From NCBI RefSeq assembly GCF_958295425.1, contig NC_081146.1, forward strand, positions 822,501-886,500: DNA of 64,000 nucleotides, written 5' to 3'. Below, piece after piece: positions 53,801-62,796 of this stretch. Origin of the DNA: Solea solea. Taxonomy: Eukaryota; Chordata; Actinopteri; Pleuronectiformes; Soleidae. Positions within the stretch are counted from its first letter, which is position 1. Every line of letters begins with the position of its first letter. The translations under genes were made by a program, and so were the position numbers. Below the pieces are notes generated by a model, which made no database searches, was not told where the DNA came from, and saw only the letters and a program-made list of their open reading frames with translations.

Positions 53801-56800
53801 GGGTTTCTGATTTGTCCTCGTTACAGCGCTTTACAGCTCTATTCGTCTCCCCCTCCCTTCACTAGTTCTCTGACAATATCAACATGGCAGCGTGCGCAGA
53901 AAACAGCCAGAGTGCCGTCACAGGAAGAGACGTTCTACATAAGGATCGAGCCGAACACTGACCAACTGTAAATCAGTTAAAAACACTTAGGGACAGCACC
54001 ACTGATCGCCACCACTGATCGCTGCATAAACTGCCGCTGTATGTGACTGTATCAGACTGAGTCTGTGCTCCGGTCATGGAGGACGTACTGAACAAATATT
54101 TTTAATTAGGACGTGTCAGAATGGTCAGTTATGAGCTCTATTTGACCTTTTCTTAAAAATGTGTGTGTTTGTACGTCGGTGAAATACGGTCGCTGACTAA
54201 ATACGGCGACCGCTGGCCGCAGTCTGATGTGAAGTGGTGCAAACACACGAACACACGTTTGCTGACTTTATCCGGAACATTAGCTTCATATATAAAATCC
54301 TCTGAGGCTGGAAGTTTGTGTAAAACACTGTGCTCCACTGTGCAGCCACCAACAGCACACTTGTCCCTCCGCGTTGACATAATACCGCTCTTCCTCCCTC
54401 GCCTGCACTCTCGCAGGGACAAGGTGGAGCTAAGGTGGAGCTAAGGTGGAGCTAAGGTGGAGCTCTCGAGGTAAACTTACTGGTGGGCGGTAACATTCGC
54501 GGTGAAATGCACATGCTGCCGTCATAAGCGCAGGGAATTCAACATCGAGTGTTTTATCGCCTATACTTACACTAAGGGGGACCACGAAAACATGACTGAG
54601 AATTCTTTTTCCACACTTTGGCGACTGGTAGGGCCCCCAGAGTCCCAAATATAAGTATTAAAATGGTTAAAAAGTTGATTTTGCATAATATGTCCCCTTT
54701 AAAACACGCTGATTTCTCTGGTTTTCACCGTCGTGTTGTGTTCATGGTTGTGTTCATTACTGGTGACTGTTTGCTTGTTACTGGTGACGTTCGGGGATAT
54801 GATAGGCTGGGTCCGCCCATCTGTTAGCTGATTGGCTGTTGGTGTGTTTCTGCCGGCAAGAACGAGCTCCATGAAGACAGCTCCGCTTCGATAGAAATTC
54901 GTTTCAAAACAAACAACAAGCTAAAGTTATGTCTCGCCCAGACACGCGCACGTCTTCCAGTCACAAACACGAGACAACACACTCACCATGGCAGAAGCAC
55001 CGGGCCCCAGCGGCGAGTCTGCCGCCGCCGCGGCGTCGACGTCAGTGGCACCGCTAACTTTGCTAAAAAAACAAACTCCAAAAGTCGCATTTGGAACTAT
55101 TTTGGCTTTAAACGAGGTTATTAGTTAGTATTGGCTAATATTAGGTTATATGCTCCGTGTACAGGCTGAGGAATGAAGAGTTAAAGGATGTCAAAGTATA
55201 AAGCACATAACATTTTTTCACAGGGAATCAGTTCCTGTTTATTGTATTTTGTTCTCTATAGTTTATTATGTTGAAAATAAGCATTATTGTCAAATAGATT
55301 TTTTAAAAAGACAGTGGATTTGTTATCCTAAGTTGATTATTTATTTTAGTTAAACATAAATTAATGTGCAAAGGAAACTGAATGATTATATATATATATA
55401 AATATACATTTATAATATATATATATATATTATAAATGTATATGTTATATGTTTATCATGCACAAACAACATTATAAGTAATTAATAAGTATTTATAACT
55501 TGTACAAATTACACTGCAGTTCATAAAAATAATAATAATCAAAAAAGGCCGCAGTATCGCGATACTACCCGGAACCGCGATACTTTGTCTGGTATAGTAT
55601 CGTGGTTACTCATTTTGGTATTGTAACAACTCTATGTGTGTGTGTTTGTTTGTCGTGTTGTGTTCATGGTTGTGTGTGTGTGTGTGTGTGTATGTCGTGT
55701 TGTGTTCATGGTCGTGTGTGTGTGTGTGTGTATGTCGTGTTGTGTTCATGGTCGTGTGTGTGTGTATGTCGTGTTGTGTTCATGGTCGTGTGTGTGTTTG
55801 TGCAGGAGAGAGATCTGGACGACAGAGCCTACAAGAACCTTCAGGATCTGGAGACGTACTCAGAGAACACACAGTCGTCCTTACTTTACCTGCAGCTGGA
55901 GTGTTTAGGTACCAACATGTCACATGTGCTCGCTTCACCTATTCTCCAGGGCTCCCACGGGTCCTTGAAATCCTTGAAAGTTTTTAAATTTGAACTTGAA
56001 GTGGATGTTGTTTGTTACGGCCTGCTGTTTCAGGCCCTGCATGACGAGGCCTCTGCAGGACAAACATGGAGATCCACTGTCTCTCTCCACTGAGTAAAAC
56101 TGGAGTTAAGAACGCTCACTCTCCCACACCAAAGTCCACAGAGAAAACCAGTGATTTTAGCTCACATGGACACAGGAGCTGCTGGTCCTCTGCTGCCTCG
56201 TGTGGTCACTTTGTGTCACTGAAGTGCAGGGGCGGCTGGCCCATAGTGGGCGACAGTGCACCGCCCTCCTTAAGCCACATGAGAAAAAGAGAGAAAAAAC
56301 AGTTTATTTTGCCGGTCTAAGTCTTAATAGTCCAATCAGCAGCCTGAATATCGCTGTGACGTTCAGCATCCTGGGTTTCACTAACCCCCCCCCCCCCCCC
56401 CCCCCCCGTAGCCGCGCCCCCTTGGGACGATTTCAGTCAGATTGAAAATGACCCCAGACGCTCTCATAGATTTACATGTTGAGATTCTTTTTTCTAATCC
56501 CTCCCTCCGCGAGGGCCCGCCCCAACGTGATTCCGTCATACGCACTGACGCATCACTGAGACCTCCCACGGCCGAGCGGACATGGCCTAATGCCGGCGGA
56601 AAGGAAATGCCTCTGTTCGCTTCTCTGTAAGTTGTGCTAACTTTCCCAGGGCTTAATTGTCGATTTCATCATGGAAAAAAAGTACAAACAACTTTCTCTC
56701 ACTGCAAAAAAAAAAAAGCCGTTTCATAGAAGAAAAGCTTCGGACCTGAGCAGCCGAACGTCGCCATAAAACATCAAACGAAAGACAGGAGCTGGTATGA

Positions 56801-59021
56801 GAAGAAGGAGTGGCTAACTGGTTGCACTCAGACCAGTGGCATGTTTAGTTTTCCCTGCCTCCTCTTTCAGATGCTGGGGCCCGTTTCAGAAAGCAGGTTT
56901 AGTGAAAACTCTGAGTTAGTTAACCCTGAGATGAGGGAAACTCTGGTTTTTCGGTTTCACAAAGCTAGTTCAGCTTAACACTGAGTCAGTTACCCCGGCA
57001 ACATACTCCGTGAACCTAACCTGCTCGCTGGCAGGTTTTCTTCAACAAACCCTGAGTTTCTCTGTGTCTCCTCCTGCTGAGTCTGAAGCATCTGTCTGAC
57101 ACTTGTCTCATGTCCTCATTCATACAGTCGATATCGTATCAGAGCGCATTCACCTGCCAAATTAATGAAATTACTGTCTTTCAAAACATCGAAATCCCAG
57201 TCAGATGTTACTTCCAGTGTGCAAACTATATCGCGGGTTTCAGGGGGGCTCACGTTTATGGCGGGGAGGTTGTGGGACGGACGCTTGCGCGTGCCTCAGA
57301 GCAAGGACTTGAGGTGTATTTCCACAGGCTCTACTCGCCTCGGCACGGCACGACACGGTTTAGGTACAGTGGGTACGGAGAGTATTCAGACCCCTTTAAA
57401 TGTTTCACTCTTTGTTTCATTGCAGCCATTTGCTAAAATCAAAACAGTTCATTTTATTTCTCATTAATTAACTCAGCAGCCCATCGTGACAGAACAAAAA
57501 CAGATATGTTTGCAAATGTATTAAAAAAGAAAAACACAAATATCACATGGTCATAAGTATTCAGAGCCTTTGCTGTGACACTCATATTTAACTCACATGC
57601 TGTCCATTTCTTCTGATCCTCCTTGAGATGGTTCTGCTCCTTCATTGGAGTCCAGCTGTGTTTAATTAAACTGATTGGACTTGATTAGGAAAGGCACACA
57701 CCTGTCTATATAAGACCTTACAGCTCACAGTGCAAATAAGAATAATGAGGTCGAAGGAACTGCCCAAGGAGCTCAGAGACAGAATTGTGGCAAGGCACAG
57801 ATCAGGCCAAGGTTACAAAAGAATCTCTGGAGCACTCGAGGTTCCTAAGAGCACAGTGGCCTCCATAATCCTTAAATGGAAGAAGTTTGGGACGACCAGA
57901 ACTCTTCCTAGACCTGGCCGTCCAGCCAAACTGAGCAAATGAGGGAGAAGAGCCTTGGTGAGAGAGGTAAAGAAGAACCCAAAGATCACTGTGGCTGAGC
58001 TCCAGAGATGCAGTAGGGAGATGAGAGAAAGTTCCACAAAGTCAACTATCACTGCAGCCCTCCACCAGTCGGGGCTTTATGGCAGAGTGGCCCGACAGAA
58101 GCCTCTCCTCAGTGCAAGACATTTGAAAGCCTGCATAGAGTTTGCCAAAAAACACGTGAAGGACTCCCAGACTATGAGAAATAAGATTCTCTGGTCTGAT
58201 GAGACCAGGATTGAACTTTTTGGCGTTAATTCTCAGCGGTATGTGTGGAGAAAACCAGGCACTGCTCATCACCTGCCCAACACAATCCCAACAGTGAAGC
58301 ATGGTGGTGGCAACATCATCATGCTATGGGGGTGTTCTTCAGCTGCAGGGACAGGACGACTGGTTACAATTGAAGGAAAGATGAATGTGGACAAGTACAG
58401 AGATATCCTGGAAGAAAACCTCTTCCAGAGTGCTCAGGACCTCAGACTGAGCTGAAGGTTCACCTTCCAACAAGACAATGACCCTCAGCACACAGCTAAA
58501 ATAACGAAGGAGTGGCTTCGGAACAACTCTGTGACCATTCTTGACTGGCCCAGCCAGAGCCCTGACCTAAACCCAACTGAGCATCTCTGGAGAGACCTGA
58601 AAATGTCTGTCCACCAACGTTCACCATCCAACCTGACAGAACTGGAGAGGATCTGCAAGGAAGAATGGCAGAGGATCCCCAAATCCAGGTGTGAAACACT
58701 TGTTGCTTCATTCCCAAGAAGACTCATGGCAGTACTAGCTCAAAAGGAGCTTCTACTCAATACTGAGCAAAGGCTCTGAATACTTATGACCATGTGATAT
58801 TTCAGTTTTTTTTCTGTCACGATGGGCTGCTGAGTGTACATTAATGAGAAATAAAATGAACTTTTTGATTTTAGCAAATGGCTGCAATAAAACAAAGAGT
58901 GAAACATTTAAAGGGGTCTGAATACTTAAAGTACCCACTGTACATACTCAACTCAACACATCCATTATGACAAGTCTGTACGTCTACTTGTCTTAAGTCA
59001 GCACTTATCCAACCTCCCCCC

Positions 59022-59054
<33 letters not shown>

Positions 59055-59854
59055 CACATCTGAATCAAATCAATCAAAAACCAATATTTCTCACAAATCA
59101 TGTTTCCAGGGGAGCTCATGTCTCATTCAGGGGCCTGAGACCCCCCTGACACCAACACTGTGACTGTGTGTTACTGTAGGCTCATCATCACTGCAGACAG
59201 GCTGTGAAATGTTCCTGTCATAGATCAGTGAATATTTCTGATGCAGCTGGAAACACTTTAACTTCACTGTCGTTTAGAAGTGACTTTTTGACGAAATCTT
59301 AATGTTTGACAGCATTTCAGTGACTGCGTTTATATTTACACGTGGAAATATAGTCATGAAATAGTGTTGAGAAAAATGTTTTCATGTAAAATAGAGTGAA
59401 AAAAGTGAGTGGCTTTGAACATGGACACTTTTAGAATGATGGTCCAGAAGTAAACTATGTTTTCACAGTTTGATCCATATTCTCATCTTCAGTTTGTGTG
59501 TCGTCAGGTTACAGCTGAATAAATATCAAATCAAATGGATCATATGGTAGGACTGCACTCATGGTCATGTGTTCATATTTCTGCTCAACTGGATTCAAAT
59601 GGAGGCTGTGCTCTTTGTTTACCCGTTGCCATGGTGAATCGTAGTATCAGAGCTCCATTGATGATGGCTTTTTTCATTCCCAACACACACACACACACTT
59701 AACTCAGAGCTGATCAGCTGTTCTGAAACCCAAAACTCAGAGTTGGTCAACTTGGAGTTAAGTTAACTCAGAGTTTGTTGAACCTGCTTTCTGAAACACT
59801 GGACACTGAACAAGCCTGGATTCAGACAGGCTGAATCCAGGCTTGGACATTTCT

Positions 59855-59896
<42 letters not shown>

Positions 59897-61431
59897 CACA
59901 AACAGACAAGGATACATATGGAAAATGCTATGCTAACAGAGGAGTGATAGAGAAGGCAAAATTCAAATGCCTGAAAATACAGACAAAAACTTTTTAGTTT
60001 CATTTAAGTGAATCTTTTAAAATGACGGTATCAGGCATGAGAATGGTGCTTTGGTGTGTTTTAGTGGTCATATGCGGTAACTGCATATCACCACTGGACT
60101 ATGTTACCACAGTCCATCTGAAAAACTGACTTCAAAATAAAACGTCACCAGCTGCCACTGCTGAAGAGTGGAAATGACATATTTTAAAAGCCAAATTCAC
60201 TAAAATAACCTATTTGAACGTAGTGATGGAGGCAGCAGTTCAGATCAACAGCTCCTGTGTAAAATCACTGATGGTGTGGGAGAGTGAGTGCTTTACAAAC
60301 AGTGAGATAAAGACTTGAATGTGTTCTGAAGACATCTGACCCACATCTGCCGGCTTTATTCTTTCAGTCAGCGGCTAAATCTCAGCTTTTATTTGCTGGC
60401 AGCTGTGTTTTCACAATGTGTGCTCGTGTGTCACTACGTGACACAACCTGAACTCTGTTTGTGTTAATGTTTGTTTGTGTGTGTGTTTGTGTTTGTGTTT
60501 GTTTGATTGTGTGTGTGTGTTTGTTTGTGTTAATGTTTGTGTGTGTTTGTGTTGTGCAGGGGTAAAGAATGTCCACGCCGACCACGCGGCGAGTCACATC
60601 GGTAAAGCTCAGGGAATCGCGACGTGTCTGAGAGCAACTCCTTATCACAGCAGCCGGCGAAAGGTCTACCTGCCCATGGACGTCTGCATACTGGTGAGTG
60701 AACGCTGCAGGTGAGCTGCAGGTGAGCTGCAGGTGAGCTGCAGGTGAGCTGCAGGTGAGCTGCAGGTGGAGGTGAGCTGTTGGAGAAGCCTGTCTCACAC
60801 TCGTCATAGACGTCCACTGATGTGGATTGTATTCAAATAAAATGGTGTTTCTCGTGAACGTCTGTGTATCAAACTGTTCCACACACCTTCAATAAAAACA
60901 TGAACCATCTCTTTACATGATTGTGTCTTCCTGCAGCACGGAGCATCTCAGGAAAGCTTCATCCGCCGCAGCCGGGAGCAGAATGTTCGGGATGTTGTTT
61001 ATGACATCGCCAGCCAAGCTCACGTCCATTTACAGCACGTATGTACCACAACCACAACCACAACAACAACCACAACAACAACCACATCAACAACAACAAC
61101 AACATGTGTGTGAGTGAGTGACAAAGTTGCCTCTGTGTTTCAGGCTCGGTCGTTCAGTCTCAGAGTTCCAGCAGCAGCGACTCCAGCTTTCCTTCAAACA
61201 GTGAGTCGTCACAAATTCATTGAATTGTCTGACGTCACCACTTTGTTTATTCTTCTTCTTCTTCTTCTTCTTCTTCTTCTGTGGTGGTGTGGCGCGCTGC
61301 AGGTGGTGTTGGAGGATTACCTGCAGAGAGTGCGGAGGGTGGATTTCGATGTTTTCCATCCCAGTCTTCAGAACAGAAACCCTCTGCTGCCCGTGCAGCT
61401 GTACCTGCGCTCCTGGAAGACGACCTACTGA
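47831..61431 (+). CDS. ndufaf6: NADH dehydrogenase complex I assembly factor 6 (9 exons)
   Basis: Mitochondrial assembly factor required for early complex I (ND1) biogenesis; squalene/phytoene synthase fold. Exons 47831-48009, 51494-51593, 52572-52694, 53045-53101, 55806-55908, 60560-60693, 60937-61038, 61144-61200 and 61303-61431 join to 327 aa (human 333). Recognisable segments: [125 protein letters not shown] and [12 protein letters not shown], ending RSWKTTY. The N-terminus is Ser/Arg-rich without acids, fitting a mitochondrial presequence. Exon 2 must end at CAG 51593 with donor GCAGGT, because the nearby GT donor at 51598 shifts the frame: an apparent GC-AG intron. Intron 1 holds an antisense LINE; intron 5 holds nested DNA transposons. 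Confidence 0.93.
48119..50505 (-). mobile_element. L2/jockey-superfamily-like LINE, antisense in ndufaf6 intron 1
   Basis: Minus-strand pieces, 5' to 3': [16 protein letters not shown], then [20 protein letters not shown] and [78 protein letters not shown], then [17 protein letters not shown] and [13 protein letters not shown]. These are reverse transcriptase blocks of the L2/CR1/jockey group. Stops and frame changes interrupt it and no endonuclease remains, so it is 5' truncated. The 3' end is a short ATTCA repeat at 48119-48135, as L2-type LINEs often have. Confidence 0.85.
50508..50900 (+). mobile_element. hAT deletion derivative with transposase N-terminus
   Basis: It starts TAGAGTTGTTCCGATTCCG followed by GATACCAGTATCGG subterminal repeats. 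ATGTCGTCGGTTTGGCAGTA (MSSVWQY) resembles the BED zinc-finger start of hAT transposases, then the frame is lost. The matching right end is not clear. Confidence 0.55.
50990..51063. mobile_element. Terminus of a second non-autonomous element
   Basis: The run AAAATCGAAAATCGGATC ... GGCCATATCGCCCAGCCCTA ends in the reverse of TAGGGCTGGGCGATATGG, a common fish transposon terminus. Only this end is recognised. Confidence 0.5.
51118..51385 (+). mobile_element. Repeat family 1 copy in ndufaf6 intron 1
   Basis: CACACCAAAGTCCACAGAG, TGCTGCCTCGTGTGGTCAC, GATGGAGGCAGCAGTGGATC, (GT)n, then AAAATCACTGATTTTCTC and GGACTTTGGTGTGGGAGAG: a complete palindromic copy about 110 bp before exon 2. Confidence 0.85.
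51660..52445 (+). repeat. 10-bp CCGTCACTCT minisatellite, ~78 copies
   Basis: Units of CTCTCCCGTCA with CCG/CTG/GCC variants fill most of ndufaf6 intron 2, starting about 65 bp after the GC donor. The 10-bp period leaves several frames open, giving a spurious His/Ser/Val/Leu-rich frame. Confidence 0.93.
53185..53350 (+). repeat. Dispersed repeat family 2, copy B
   Basis: Same order as at 663: CCACATACACACGAATGG, GTGGAGCGTCACAGTGTGG and GTGATAAATATTACGG, with few differences. It follows ndufaf6 exon 4. Confidence 0.8.
53582..54698 (-). mobile_element. Kolobok-like element with TTAA duplication and THAP-like remnant
   Basis: Ends are AGTGGACATATTATA and the reverse of AGGGGACATATTATG, each bordered by TTAA (53578-53581 and 54699-54702). 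A minus-strand frame at 54422-54153 reads [19 protein letters not shown] ... RVFVCLHHF, which looks like a THAP-type C2CH finger. TTAA sites plus THAP suggest Kolobok. 1.1 kb, no full transposase, non-autonomous. Confidence 0.65.
54770..55636 (+). mobile_element. hAT deletion derivative
   Basis: ATG at 54988 ([17 protein letters not shown]) leads, after a frame change, to [13 protein letters not shown], a BED-finger start as in ZBED-type hAT transposases, then stops. The right end TTGTAACAACTCTA is the complement of TAGAGTTGTT, the end seen at 50508. An AT-rich dyad lies at about 55395-55440. Confidence 0.5.
55637..55804 (+). repeat. TGTCGTGTTGTGTTCATGGTCG minisatellite abutting exon 5
   Basis: Four copies of CGTGTTGTGTTCATGGTYGT joined by (GT)n run directly into the TGTGCAG acceptor of ndufaf6 exon 5 at 55806. 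One more copy of the motif is at 54733. Confidence 0.88.
56113..56226 (+). mobile_element. Repeat family 1 left half, broken by another element
   Basis: CACTCTCCCACACCAAAGTC to TTTGTGTCACTGAAGTG, then an abrupt change to CAGGGGCGGCTGGCCC of the next element. No right half follows. Confidence 0.8.
56227..56875 (+). mobile_element. hAT-like fragment with poly-C tract
   Basis: CAGGGGCGGCTGGCCCATAG is a hAT-type terminus. A run of about 20 C residues lies near 56386-56407. ATGGAAAAAAAGTACAAACA at 56671 begins a short Lys-rich frame that soon stops. The right end is not found before the next transposon at 56876, so it is probably truncated by it. Confidence 0.5.
57367..58940 (+). mobile_element. 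Tc1-like transposon, full length with both TIRs, nested
   Basis: It begins CAGTGGGTACGGAGAGTATT after TA and ends AAGTACCCACTG before TA (58941-58942), with CAGACCCCTTTAAATGTTTC repeated in reverse at the right end. 1574 bp, the normal size for Tc1. It interrupts the larger element at 56876-59803. Confidence 0.93.
57745..58779 (+). pseudogene. Tc1 transposase, one open frame with two in-frame TGA stops
   Basis: DD34E transposase that binds TIRs and cuts and pastes at TA. The 344-residue frame keeps its phase from [15 protein letters not shown] to [16 protein letters not shown] regions include [19 protein letters not shown]. Catalytic residues are in [19 protein letters not shown] and NPTEHLW. 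TGA occurs at 57940-57942 and 58453-58455. One extra Ile (GGNIIMLWG) is inserted. No frameshift was seen, so decay is recent. Confidence 0.9.
59804..60212. other. Intron sequence with (AAT)n tract
   Basis: An (AAT)n microsatellite lies at 59860-59895, preceded by the short inverted pair CCTGGATTCAGACAGG/CTGAATCCAGG. Nothing gene-like is seen. Confidence 0.5.
60213..60330 (+). mobile_element. Repeat family 1 right-half fragment
   Basis: AACGTAGTGATGGAGGCAGC, AGATCAACAGCTCCTGTGT, then GGTGTGGGAGAGTGAGTG and ACAGTGAGATAAAGACTTG. Confidence 0.75.
60711..60780 (+). repeat. 11-bp GTGAGCTGCAG tandem array downstream of the exon 6 donor
   Basis: Five exact units, then GTGGAG and a partial unit, start 17 bases after the real ndufaf6 exon 6 donor (CTG|GTGAGTG). 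Each junction reads GCAG|GTGAGC, a strong 5' splice-site consensus. Confidence 0.93.
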
Positions 61432-61590
61432 TGAGAAGCTTCTCCTCCAGATAATCTTAATCTTTCATCTGTGACACAGACAAAAAGACAAAGTCACATG
61501 AAGTCATTTATTTCATCAGGAACTGTACTGTGAGCGCCCCCTGCCTGTGTCTCACAGACTCCCACACGTTCCAGTTTGTTCATATGAAAA

Positions 61591-61596
61591 ATTAAA
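61591..61596 (+). terminator. ndufaf6 poly(A) signal candidate
   Basis: ATTAAA lies 160 bp after the ndufaf6 stop and is followed by TTTTGTTTTTCCTGTGTTCTG, a plausible downstream U/GU-rich element. Confidence 0.5.
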
Positions 61597-61879
61597 CGGG
61601 TTCAGACCATGGTTTTGTTTTTCCTGTGTTCTGTTACGTCATCGGAGAAAAAGATGATGCAGCCATTCTGCTGAGACATGATGATCAATCACCTGACACA
61701 AAAACACAGGTCTGCAGGAGTGAATGTTGGGAGTGGGCGTGGCTGAGAGCGTGCTCAGGGTGAGTGAACTTTTCTAAACTGTTTCTACTCTTGTTTTTTG
61801 CTGCTTGGTGGTTTTTTGGTTGATAGTTTAGTTTTCTTTGTTACCAGTGACTCTTTGCTTTGATTAGACTTTAGAGTTA

Positions 61880-62135
61880 TGCGTGTTTGGCGGTGGCAGC
61901 ACCTGGAGTCTCCGGGTTGGAGGAGCTGACTCGCCGACATGCCGTCAGACCGCGTCGGGGTGTCAGTGCGTGGCCTCGCTGTGGTGCAGTCGTGGGTTAC
62001 ACCAGAATGAACAGCACTGACACAGTTCATGAACTGCTAGAGAGGGGAGTGGAAGGTTCACTGGTGCAGGTGTTACCTCTGAGAACTCCTGCTAAAAACA
62101 TGAGTATCTCCAACACACCAATGAGACTCTTGTTA
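61880..62135 (+). pseudogene. LINE ORF1-like fragment
   Basis: GVSGLEELTRRHAVRPRRGV, AVVGYTRMNSTDTVHELLER and EGSLVQVLPLRTPAKNMSIS are consistent with N-terminal parts of fish non-LTR retrotransposon ORF1 proteins having a conserved V-P-L-x-TPA-K motif. It stops at an (AC)n tract. The family call is weak. Confidence 0.4.
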
Positions 62136-62139
62136 CACA

Positions 62140-62790
62140 CGCACACACACACACACACACACACACCGCACTATCAGGGGCATTTAATGCCAGCACACTA
62201 TAGTAAAAACGTCACGCAGACGCTGCACATACGCCTGCGTGACGGGTGCGACGGGTGAACTACGCCTCAAATACGTGACATGAAGACCACGCGTGACTGT
62301 TAATGAGTGTACAGACACACACTGTGTAGTGTTTGTGGAAATCAAACAGCGAGGGGTCATTTGTGCCGTGCCCCGTGCGAACACAGCGGACGCCTGCGCG
62401 CACGCTCGTCTCAATGTACAAATAATGATTTATTTTATTTACAAATCCTAATGTTGCATTCTCTGTCATTAAAACATTACAAATATGAGCCTGGTTGTCA
62501 GAAGAGAGCTTTCCCCGTGTATAAAGACGCACATGCCGCTGTTCACCACACAGGTGCTGAAAGGTGACGCATCACTCACTGTCTACAGGACAAACACATG
62601 CAGATGACCAGTGACAGTGTTTTGTAACATCCTCCACCTGCTGCAATAAACGCTTCAGTTCTTTATAAAAAGAAACTTCATGGTGCGCCTCACAACTGAA
62701 CTGCAAAAGCCCGACACGTCGTGGAGCGTGAGCCCCGACAGGAGCGGCAAGAGAGAAGTGAAATGATTTGATATACATATGTTAATGAAA
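62140..62790. other. Intergenic sequence, no gene recognised
   Basis: Starts with (AC)n at 62136-62166. Short frames here lack homology cues, splice sites or codon structure I can support. Confidence 0.5.
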
Positions 62791-62796
62791 CAGTTT

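Larger units (their letters stand above)
56876..59803. mobile_element. Outer inverted-repeat DNA transposon (PIF/ISL2EU-like) interrupted by a Tc1 element
   Basis: Left end GGGCCCGTTTCAGAAAGCAG then AACTCTGAGTTA; right end AACTCAGAGTTTGTTGAACC and TGCTTTCTGAAACACTGGAC in complement. The matched ends GTTTCAGAAAGCAGGTT make a terminal inverted repeat. The interior without the Tc1 insertion is about 1.35 kb and no transposase is evident. Such ends occur in abundant fish elements I associate with PIF/Harbinger or ISL2EU; the class is tentative. Confidence 0.6.
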
